DNA from: Erwinia sp.
GTDB taxonomy: Bacteria; Pseudomonadota; Gammaproteobacteria; Enterobacterales; Enterobacteriaceae
Assembly: GCA_003512805.1 (NCBI GenBank)
Contig: DOOK01000180.1
Coordinates: 1 to 8,037, forward strand
DNA: 8,037 bases
Reading direction: 5' to 3'
How positions within the stretch are numbered: position 1 is the first letter of the stretch; each line of letters begins with the position of its first letter. Of the stretch, positions 1-5,518 are shown in pieces. Both the position numbers and the translations under genes were made by a program. Below the pieces are notes generated by a model. It was not told where the DNA came from. It saw nothing but the letters and a program-made list of their open reading frames with translations, and did no database searches.

Positions 1-2
1 TG

Positions 3-530
3 ATTATCGCTTTTGCAGCTGTCGCGACCTTTGGCAAGAATATCATCTCCTCACGTGTGGAAACGACCCAGCAGGAGATAAGCCGATTTAATCAGGGTGA
101 TGACCATACTTCCCTTGGCTCACGTTTTACCCTGTGGCAATCTGGTGTCGTTGCTATTCAGGAAAACCCACTGGGGCAAACCCAGGCGACCAGGAATACC
201 ATTATTCGTCACTGGATAAGTACCAACCATCCTGGCTCTTTCGCCCTGGATTATATTGACGTTCATCTGCACAATGAATTTCTTCAATACACTTCGCTGT
301 TCGGTATTTTTGGCTTTTTTATCCTGCTGTTTTTCTTTATCAGGTTAATTTTTGATAACGGTCTGGCAGGCGTCTTCGGCAATCCCATTTCGATTATGGC
401 TATTTCCGCATTGCTTTATGGCATGACGGACGTATTGTTGACGTCCATAGAGTACGTAGTGGTGCTCAGCACGCTGATTTTATTGGCCAGCGTTAACGGT
501 AATAAAAAAGCGATAATGGATAAAGTATGA
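3..530 (+). CDS. waaL: O-antigen ligase family protein (WaaL-like), C-terminal part
   Basis: The reading frame is open from base 3 and runs to TGA at 528-530, so the start lies outside the window. A GTG at 57 is internal, not a start. About 175 residues are visible, probably a little under half of a protein that is usually near 400 residues. WaaL enzymes sit in the inner membrane and transfer undecaprenyl-linked O-antigen onto the lipid A-core in the periplasm. The fragment begins in a membrane or loop segment. It then has a hydrophilic stretch with SLGSR (fragment residues 37-41, a conserved arginine region) and HNEFLQ (90-95, matching the conserved periplasmic histidine of the Wzy_C/WaaL family). 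Hydrophobic segments follow at about 97-116, 128-142 and 148-163, then a short lysine-bearing tail. The next gene starts inside its stop codon (ATGA at 527-530). The Wzy polymerase shares the same domain. I favour the ligase because of the SLGxR context and the adjacent core-type glycosyltransferase, but the symbol is tentative. Confidence 0.72.
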   Translation: MIAFAAVATFGKNIISSRVETTQQEISRFNQGDDHTSLGSRFTLWQSGVVAIQENPLGQTQATRNTIIRHWISTNHPGSFALDYIDVHLHNEFLQYTSLFGIFGFFILLFFFIRLIFDNGLAGVFGNPISIMAISALLYGMTDVLLTSIEYVVVLSTLILLASVNGNKKAIMDKV

Positions 531-1288
531 CTAAAATAGCCATCTTTGTCATTAATCTGCCTGTTTCTACAGACCGTCTACATTCTATGCAGCAACAGCT
601 GTCTGCTATAGGTAAAGACTTTATTACTATCAAGGCCGTTAATGGTTCAGAGATAGCCGATGACGAATTCTTTTTTTATAAAAGAGAAGTCAGCTATGCC
701 ATCACCAAAGGTGAGGTAGGCTGTGCGATGAGTCATCTGAAAGCGTACAAACAGCTGCTTGACTCTGAATACGACCTGGCCCTGATTCTGGAAGATGACG
801 TGACTATCCCTGTTGATATTGAGGAGCATCTGGACAGCATTGCTAAAAACAATAGCAATCGCCACAGCACCGTGACGCTACTCTCGGAAGTTCATCACTA
901 TCAGAATAAAAGTCTGTATTCCACGGGAAAAGATCGCCATGTTCATAAAGTCCTTAATGCCGCCTTCTCTCATGGTTATGTCATCAACAGACCGGCGGCA
1001 AAAAAGATGCTCGCAAACCTCTTTCCAGTCTGGTGTGTAGCCGATCAATGGACGACATTTCAGGAATTCGGATTGATTGATGTACATGGCGTCGTGCCCT
1101 CACTAATAAATACCTATGAACCTTTGGAAAAAGTCACAACTATTGGTGACAGAAGTTCAGCTGGGATTAGACATGAGAAAAAAATGATATGGTCCAGAAT
1201 AAGAGACTCGCGCCCTTTTATATTAAAAATAAAAATAAGTTTGTGGTTAGCTTTTGCCAGGCCTTTTATTTCCATTAAAAAAACGTAG
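527..1288 (+). CDS. Glycosyltransferase family 25 protein (LPS core or O-chain biosynthesis)
   Basis: This 253-residue protein is of normal length for glycosyltransferase family 25, the Lex1/LgtB/LgtE type that adds hexoses, often galactose, to lipooligosaccharide or LPS from nucleotide sugars on the cytoplasmic face. The family hallmarks are visible. An N-terminal strand INLPVSTDR (residues 9-17) is followed by GEVGCAMSH (62-70) and ALILEDDV (85-92), in which the acidic EDD is the expected metal and nucleotide-sugar site. Near residues 139-149 is an HGYVINRPAAKK stretch typical of the family's central region. The C-terminus (about 222-253) is basic and aromatic, which would suit peripheral membrane attachment. 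Its ATG overlaps the ligase stop codon, so the two are translationally coupled and probably the last genes of an LPS operon. Donor and acceptor sugars cannot be deduced. It ends with TAG, 14 bases before a hairpin. Confidence 0.88.
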   Translation: MTKIAIFVINLPVSTDRLHSMQQQLSAIGKDFITIKAVNGSEIADDEFFFYKREVSYAITKGEVGCAMSHLKAYKQLLDSEYDLALILEDDVTIPVDIEEHLDSIAKNNSNRHSTVTLLSEVHHYQNKSLYSTGKDRHVHKVLNAAFSHGYVINRPAAKKMLANLFPVWCVADQWTTFQEFGLIDVHGVVPSLINTYEPLEKVTTIGDRSSAGIRHEKKMIWSRIRDSRPFILKIKISLWLAFARPFISIKKT

Positions 1289-1294
1289 ACAGTC

Positions 1295-1329
1295 AATAAA
1301 AATGAGGTAGTGAGCAGATTGCTACCTCA
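1295..1329 (-). terminator. Hairpin with U tract, likely intrinsic terminator for leftward transcription
   Basis: TGAGGTAG (1303-1310) pairs perfectly with CTACCTCA (1322-1329). Two G-U pairs and one A-U pair can extend the stem inward to 11 pairs around a 5-base loop. Read on the minus strand, the stem is followed at once by TTTTTATT, so it should stop transcripts coming from the prophage side before they run antisense into the LPS genes. On the plus strand no U tract follows, so it would end the LPS operon only weakly. It lies 14 bases past the glycosyltransferase stop codon and about 480 bases beyond the last prophage gene. Confidence 0.6.
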
Positions 1330-1345
1330 GTGCATTTCAGTGCAT
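1327..1345 (+). repeat. Two 9-bp direct repeats with 10-bp period
   Basis: TCAGTGCAT occurs at 1327-1335 and again at 1337-1345, separated by a single T. The 10-base period puts both copies on the same face of the helix. Such pairs are common as binding sites for integrase/excisionase or regulator proteins, but nothing here identifies a binder. The first copy overlaps the right arm of the hairpin. Confidence 0.55.
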
Positions 1346-1352
1346 CCTTGCA

Positions 1353-1364
1353 AATCCAATCAGG
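1353..1364 (+). repeat. 12-bp direct repeat, copy 1
   Basis: AATCCAATCAGG is identical to bases 1805-1816. The copies are 452 bases apart, in the same orientation, and bracket most of the AT-rich gap. This copy lies just to the right of the phased 9-bp repeats. It may be a recombination or duplication footprint, or chance. Confidence 0.5.
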
Positions 1365-1804
1365 TAAAAATCACCCTGCAATAGCTGGAGGAAGACGCCT
1401 CTACTAACTTAGCAAAAGTATTAATGCCTGGCTACTTGCTTCATTTATCACCTTACAGACAAAGCAATGCATTATAGTGAAAAAAGCAATCTTACCTTAA
1501 GCATGATTTATAAAAAATAAAATACTTTAAAAAAAAGAGCACCCTCCCCAAAGGAATACATTAAAAAAACCATTAAAAATTTATTTAAAACACCCTCATC
1601 ATTAAAATAAAACCTGACAAGCCAGCACCCATTAATGGTTACCTTCAACACCTCCCGTGAAATAATAAAGGCAGTAGTCATTTAGATATCCAGACACTCC
1701 TTCCCCCCCTACTATTTAAATCACCCATTAAATATTAAAATTAAGTACGAAGCATATTAGTCATTGGTGTTAATAATTAATACTGGTCTAGATAAAGGCC
1801 TCTT

Positions 1805-1816
1805 AATCCAATCAGG
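1805..1816 (+). repeat. 12-bp direct repeat, copy 2, spanning the collar gene stop codon
   Basis: This is the second AATCCAATCAGG copy. It covers the last two bases of the final sense codon, the TGA stop and seven bases beyond the collar/fibre gene. A repeat placed exactly over a gene's 3' end is what integration or a local duplication that preserves the reading frame can leave behind, but the function is unproven. Confidence 0.5.
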
Positions 1817-2702
1817 CTGTACGATACCAGCCCATCAGCTTTATAAAGGTGTTGACTATCGAAATGGCAGCTCCGGAACCCGTAGTAGATGTTGTCCCTG
1901 ATAAAGTATGTGAGTGAGCGCCGATACCTACACTATGGGAGTGTGCACCAGAGCCGCCGATACCTACATTGTGCGAATGCTGGCCATTTGCAGAGGTGGG
2001 CGCCTGTATTGCCGCACCGCTTCCACCACGCGACAGCGCGGCACTTCCTCCCGGAGCCTCCCAGGTCCCATAAACAGCGAGCCCGTCCTGATTGGAAGGT
2101 AAACGCATCCCTGAGCCATGCTGGTGATTGCCCTGGGCGTCTGTCCAGGCGTTATGTCCGTGATCGCCGACGCCAGAAGTCCCTACAGTCCCGTAGTCAA
2201 AAGTACTGGTACTGGCGGAATAGGTATGATTATGCGCAGGGAGATTCCCCGTAGCTAAAGTTATCTGATCGGCCCCGCCCGTTGCCATTACGTCACTTCC
2301 ACTGGCGCTGCCTAATCGGATAGTTTTATTTTCGCCTATGTATGCCCATTTTGTGCCAGGAAAAAGCACGTTAGGATCTTTGTTTTGTGCAAACCAGACA
2401 ACAATTCCAATCGGGTAAATCGCTTCAATAATTAATTTACTCTGCAAAGCTTTTTCAAAATTACCCAGTATTTCTTCCGTATTACCATCGTCTTTAACGT
2501 CTTCCCCACTATTATTAGCGATAAACTGCCCCACTACATGAGACATGGTTGACGCCTGTCGCCAGACCTTATTCAACTGTTCACTTCTGGCGATACCGGT
2601 CTGAAAGCCGTTTGCCGTGGCATCCAGCGCTTCATAATCCGCCTGCGAAAGCACATTTGCACTTTCGCCCGTAGCAAAAGGTTTAAAGTCATTTTTTGCC
2701 AT
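1812..2702 (-). CDS. Phage tail collar/fibre protein with HxH metal-binding motifs
   Basis: This 296-residue protein is probably the receptor-facing or adhesin-like end of the prophage tail. The N-terminus, beginning MAKNDFKPFATG (residues 1-12, with roughly 1-90 as the domain), resembles the baseplate-attachment part of many phage tail fibre proteins. Residues about 95-155 (YPIGIVVWF through LPAHNH) resemble a tail-collar domain. The rest is rich in Gly, Ser, Thr and His. Six HxH motifs, at His 157/159, 181/183, 193/195, 242/244, 254/256 and 263/265, match the pattern that coordinates iron in trimeric fibre tips such as T4 gp37. The C-terminal TFIKLMGWYRTA looks like a closing strand. A GGAG lies 7 bases before the ATG, inside the end of the preceding gene, and the gap between the two genes is 2 bases. 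No fibre-assembly chaperone gene follows. The host receptor cannot be predicted. Confidence 0.82.
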   Translation of the reverse strand: MAKNDFKPFATGESANVLSQADYEALDATANGFQTGIARSEQLNKVWRQASTMSHVVGQFIANNSGEDVKDDGNTEEILGNFEKALQSKLIIEAIYPIGIVVWFAQNKDPNVLFPGTKWAYIGENKTIRLGSASGSDVMATGGADQITLATGNLPAHNHTYSASTSTFDYGTVGTSGVGDHGHNAWTDAQGNHQHGSGMRLPSNQDGLAVYGTWEAPGGSAALSRGGSGAAIQAPTSANGQHSHNVGIGGSGAHSHSVGIGAHSHTLSGTTSTTGSGAAISIVNTFIKLMGWYRTA

Positions 2703-2704
2703 TG

Positions 2705-3274
2705 TTATTCTCCATTAATTTTATAATTTACCGTGACGCCGGCAGGCTTGATCGCCAGATAGCCCTGTTTGATAATTTCTTTGGTAATAGTGGACAGGTT
2801 TTTTGCCGTCACATATACCGTTACGGTCATATCCTGATTATCGGTAAAGGTGATATTGATATCCTGCTTCGTATAAATTTCTTGTAAAATGGCGGGCAGC
2901 GTATCGGCCGTGCCGTCCCACTTATTGGCGCCGATTTTAGCGCGCAGCATAGTACGATAATCTTCATCATCCACGTTGATAATGCCGGAGTCAGGTTCAT
3001 ATCTGCCTTTCCAGCTGCCGAGATCGAAGCCCAGCGAGGCTTTATCCAGGGTAAAAAAGTAATCTTCAATCGGCGCGTTGATACTTCTGGCTCGCCCTAT
3101 CCATTCACCTAAAATATCCAGCTGTGCGCCGGTGGCGTTGTCGATATCCAGCGCCCTCACGACCTCAGCAAAGAGGTCGATAATTTCTTGCTGCGGTCGC
3201 GTGCTTAAATCGATATGGTCGACGTATTTTTCTTTGTCCCGATGGTAATTGGTGATCAGATCGAGGTATTTCAT
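2705..3274 (-). CDS. DUF2612 family phage baseplate wedge protein
   Basis: The 189-residue product matches the DUF2612 family, which in contractile-tail modules follows the baseplate J gene and is thought to occupy the position of P2 gpI or Mu gp48 in the wedge. The family signature is visible as ATGAQLDILGEWIGRAR (about residues 47-63), preceded by an acidic helical N-terminus and followed by a mixed alpha/beta C-terminal half ending in PAGVTVNYKINGE. Its ATG overlaps the TGA of the J gene (3271-3274). The ribosome-binding site is poor (no clear AGGAG), so translation probably depends on coupling to the J gene. It should link the wedge to the fibre or collar protein encoded next. Family assignment is from memory of motifs, not a search. 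Confidence 0.78.
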   Translation of the reverse strand: MKYLDLITNYHRDKEKYVDHIDLSTRPQQEIIDLFAEVVRALDIDNATGAQLDILGEWIGRARSINAPIEDYFFTLDKASLGFDLGSWKGRYEPDSGIINVDDEDYRTMLRAKIGANKWDGTADTLPAILQEIYTKQDINITFTDNQDMTVTVYVTAKNLSTITKEIIKQGYLAIKPAGVTVNYKINGE

Positions 3275-4473
3275 GAGGTCACCGATAGCGTAATATTATC
3301 CACCTCGCAGCGGGCAAATTCGTTATAGCCGATAGCGATATTGCCGGAGGAAAGCGCGGCTTCACTTTTGCCTGCCAGCAGGCTCAGGATGTCGTAGTAC
3401 TGGCTGTCCGTACTGTCCTGCCCTGTAGTCAAATTAGCGGGCGAATAAAGACGGCTGAGCAGAACGCTGTTGCCAATCCCCAGGTTGTTGATATAGGCCG
3501 CCAGCGCTTTTTTAATTTTCTCCGCGATGGGGCTGGTGTAGCCCGTCAGCGCTTTCAGCTCCAGCGACAGATATACCGGCACCGGCACCGGCCGTGAAAA
3601 GCGGATCGCCTGCGGCGTGCCATAGCTGTCAGCAAGCGTGATGGCGGTATTGCCAAAGGTACCTACACCCAGAGATTTCTTTTTACGAATAACGTCGGCA
3701 ATCGCATTTGCATCTCCGCCCTGCACCACGGCTGAAATGGTATGAGCGGGCAGGCCATTTGCATCCTTATCCTCGCTGTCGTTCTGGTAAAGCTTATGGC
3801 CGACGACGCCTGCAATATTTGAAATCGCGCCGTCCAGCGCGTCAAAAGTGGTCAGCGCCGTCAATGAAACGCTTTGCGCCTGCCGCAAACGTAGCTCTGC
3901 ATCCGTTTCGGCAACGCTTCCCGTGGCCGCCGCATTCAGGTTGGTTACCGTCTGCCAGCCGCGCGTCGGCGTGTTGATTTGATTAACGGAACCGCTTACC
4001 GCCGCCACCGGCCCGGTTTCTGCGCAGGTGGCCGTCACGGTGACCGTTCCCGTGGTGGCAATCGTTACGCTTGTGGGCAGGTTCCAGATAACGTTATTAC
4101 TGTCCCTGACCGAGCCGTTAACGATTGTGGTGCCCGGCGTGCCGCTCAGCTGCACATCCACTGTTGAGTTGGTCGCCGCTTTGCGCACGATACCGTTGAT
4201 TTTTACATTGCGCGTCAGCGCGTCGCCCACCGCAGTAGCAGGTGAAAACGAGTTGTAGCAGGTTATCGCCATGTTATTGGCATCGTGGATCGCCAGCGCC
4301 ATAATCGCTATCATCTGGCCGTCCTTGCTGTCCGGCTCCAGATAGGCGTCGGTGCCATAAATCTGGCGGAAGTAGTCGGTCAGCGCGCCGAGGATTGTCT
4401 GGTAATCAGGCGCGCCGATCCCCTGGGCCGTTATCGTTGCCGATAACCCCAGCCGGTCTGTCTTAAGAGCCAT
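3271..4473 (-). CDS. Baseplate J-like protein
   Basis: This 400-residue protein resembles the Baseplate_J family (P2 gpJ, Mu gp47, T4 gp6), the main wedge component that forms the rim of contractile baseplates. Typical features are PDSKDGQMIAIMALAIHD (residues 47-64) and AVGDALTRNVKINGIVRKAAT (81-101). A beta-rich Thr/Val-rich middle section (about 101-170) comes next, then ETDAELRLRQAQSV (189-202), the conserved family motif, and a C-terminal alpha/beta region. Length is normal. A GAGG lies 4 bases before the ATG. The start overlaps the previous gene's TAA by one base (TAATG), and the end overlaps DUF2612 by ATGA. It would assemble with the gp25-like and DUF2612 products into wedges around the hub. 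Confidence 0.9.
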   Translation of the reverse strand: MALKTDRLGLSATITAQGIGAPDYQTILGALTDYFRQIYGTDAYLEPDSKDGQMIAIMALAIHDANNMAITCYNSFSPATAVGDALTRNVKINGIVRKAATNSTVDVQLSGTPGTTIVNGSVRDSNNVIWNLPTSVTIATTGTVTVTATCAETGPVAAVSGSVNQINTPTRGWQTVTNLNAAATGSVAETDAELRLRQAQSVSLTALTTFDALDGAISNIAGVVGHKLYQNDSEDKDANGLPAHTISAVVQGGDANAIADVIRKKKSLGVGTFGNTAITLADSYGTPQAIRFSRPVPVPVYLSLELKALTGYTSPIAEKIKKALAAYINNLGIGNSVLLSRLYSPANLTTGQDSTDSQYYDILSLLAGKSEAALSSGNIAIGYNEFARCEVDNITLSVTS

Positions 4474-4826
4474 TATGCCTCGCTTGTTACTGTGGTCGTG
4501 CCGTACAGCGTTTCCACGGTGACCGTGAAAATTGCCCGGCGGGATGAAGAGTCGAAGGTTGTATTAAAAGAAAGAATGGACTTCACGCCTTGAGTAGCAA
4601 GAATGCGCTGGCGCAGAACCATTTCTGCGGCCGTGCTGTTCTGCCTGCCGGTAAGCGATTGCAGCCAGGGCGTCCCTTCCGTGGTATCCAGGAACCATTG
4701 CCCGTACCATAACTGCAGCCGTGTTTTAATCGCCTGCGCCACGCATTCGGGTGAGTTAACCAGGAAAGCGCTGTCCCCTTTGCCAAAGGCGTAATCGCCG
4801 TCCTGCTCTTCTCTGCGATATCTCAT
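4473..4826 (-). CDS. gp25/GpW-like baseplate wedge protein
   Basis: At 117 residues this has the size and position of the gp25/P2 GpW lysozyme-like wedge family, always between the spike and J genes in contractile tails. These proteins join wedge to sheath and hub and trigger contraction. Sequence support is moderate: a helical segment CVAQAIKTRLQLWYGQWFLD (28-47) is followed by a TEGTPWLQSLTGR loop (49-61), then helices and two beta strands at the C-terminus (about 84-113). The N-terminus is charged (MRYRREEQDGDYAFGKG). AGGGGG lies 5 bases before the ATG, and the start overlaps the spike gene by ATGA. Related short wedge proteins include the DUF2634/XkdS type, so the family label is less certain than the role. 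Confidence 0.65.
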   Translation of the reverse strand: MRYRREEQDGDYAFGKGDSAFLVNSPECVAQAIKTRLQLWYGQWFLDTTEGTPWLQSLTGRQNSTAAEMVLRQRILATQGVKSILSFNTTFDSSSRRAIFTVTVETLYGTTTVTSEA

Positions 4827-5479
4827 TGTGGCCCCCTGGTATAGCTGCTGCCGCTCTGAATACCCCCATGAACGTGATCGATCTGGCTGATGCCGCCAGC
4901 GGTCTGATCGCCGGTTGAGGTAATGTCACCATTGACGCTCAGATTGCCGTTAAGCGTTAGCCGCGTGGTAGTGATATTGACCTCACCGCTCTGCTTCAGC
5001 TCAATAAAAGCCTCTCCTTTATCCGTGCGGATCTGCAAAGCCTCGGTGCTGATGGCGCTGATTTTCTCCTTTTGCGACTGCGGGCCAACCAGCGCGAACG
5101 CGTCGGACAGATCGTGCTGACGCGGGTCGACCGGTTCCTGCACGCCGCCGTTTTGCCACCAAAAGTCGATACAGCGATCGCTGAAGATGACCAGGCACTC
5201 GTCGCCCGGTTTAACAGGGAAAGTGATGGTGCAGCCGCCGCCGCGTGGAAAAACCACGGGCACGTCCACCAGCAGGGGCAGCGCCTGAGAAACCGGCTGC
5301 CCGCTGGCATTGCGTACGCTGCCTTTAATGGCTGGCTGCACCACGCAGGTCACGTTGTCGGGATCGAAGGATTGAATAATGCCGGGTAAGGCCACGCGTA
5401 ACGTTGTGGACACCATGTCCGCTAAAGCCCGATACGCCTGAGCTTCCCCGCCAATCACTGACTGGATAGAAACGGCCAT
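4823..5479 (-). CDS. Gp138-type membrane-puncturing tail spike protein
   Basis: The 218-residue product resembles phi92 gp138 and P2 gpV, the needle on the tail tube that pierces the outer membrane during contraction. The N-terminal domain (about 15-135) has the OB-fold-like pattern of the Gp138 family: LRVALPGIIQSFD (27-39), a VDVPVVFPRGGG strand-turn (71-82), then PGDECLVIFSDRCIDFW (91-107). Residues 140-195 are short alternating strands typical of a trimeric beta-helix. The tip ends in DHVHGGIQSG (201-210). His202 and His204 fit the HxH that holds an iron ion at spike apices. The gene starts with GGAG, five U and ATG, immediately after an intrinsic terminator that separates it from the hub gene. 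It overlaps the gp25-like gene at its end. Confidence 0.87.
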   Translation of the reverse strand: MAVSIQSVIGGEAQAYRALADMVSTTLRVALPGIIQSFDPDNVTCVVQPAIKGSVRNASGQPVSQALPLLVDVPVVFPRGGGCTITFPVKPGDECLVIFSDRCIDFWWQNGGVQEPVDPRQHDLSDAFALVGPQSQKEKISAISTEALQIRTDKGEAFIELKQSGEVNITTTRLTLNGNLSVNGDITSTGDQTAGGISQIDHVHGGIQSGSSYTRGPQ

Positions 5480-5484
5480 AAAAA

Positions 5485-5510
5485 CTCCAAAAAAAACCGC
5501 CTCAGGCGGT
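5485..5510 (-). terminator. Intrinsic terminator inside the tail operon, abutting the spike ribosome-binding site
   Basis: On the minus strand ACCGCC, a 3-base TGA loop and GGCGGT form a six-pair GC-rich stem (5496-5510) followed by eight U residues. The U tract is followed at once by GGAG (5488-5485) and five U before the spike ATG. It is the only real gap in an otherwise overlapping gene string. It could reduce expression of the downstream spike, wedge and fibre genes, or make them depend on a late antiterminator. The stem might also affect access to the ribosome-binding site, although the site itself lies outside it. Confidence 0.85.
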
Positions 5511-5518
5511 GGGTTGAA

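Larger units (their letters stand above)
1289..1811. other. AT-rich intergenic region between LPS locus and prophage
   Basis: No convincing gene, tRNA or integrase is present in these 523 bases. The left part holds a hairpin (1303-1329), a pair of 9-bp direct repeats (1327-1345) and one copy of a 12-bp repeat (1353-1364) whose second copy overlaps the collar gene stop (1805-1816). A TATAAT on the minus strand at 1476-1471 could be a weak leftward promoter. From 1501 to 1740 the plus strand has, by hand count, 57 C but only 19 G in 240 bases, with several CACCC-type patches in A/T runs, a C7 run at 1703-1709 and the palindrome CCATTAATGG at 1629-1638. The minus strand there has a 57-codon open frame (1681 to 1508) without a well-placed ribosome-binding site. 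The region probably contains the prophage end, but I cannot place the attachment site. Confidence 0.7.

Noticed and set aside
57..530. GTG at 57 as the start of a separate small gene
   Set aside because: The frame is open back to base 3 and the protein continues the ligase fold, so this is the interior of a truncated gene.
1273..1570. CATTAAAAAAAC found at both 1273-1284 and 1559-1570
   Set aside because: It is a low-complexity A-run motif, expected repeatedly in AT-rich DNA.
1629..1638. Palindrome CCATTAATGG as a possible operator
   Set aside because: Ten bases, AT-rich centre, no second copy and no adjacent promoter or repressor gene. Expected by chance in this composition.
1289..1811. 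tRNA gene or CRISPR array in the gap
   Set aside because: No cloverleaf arms, no CCA-type end, and no regularly spaced repeats. Only isolated short direct repeats.
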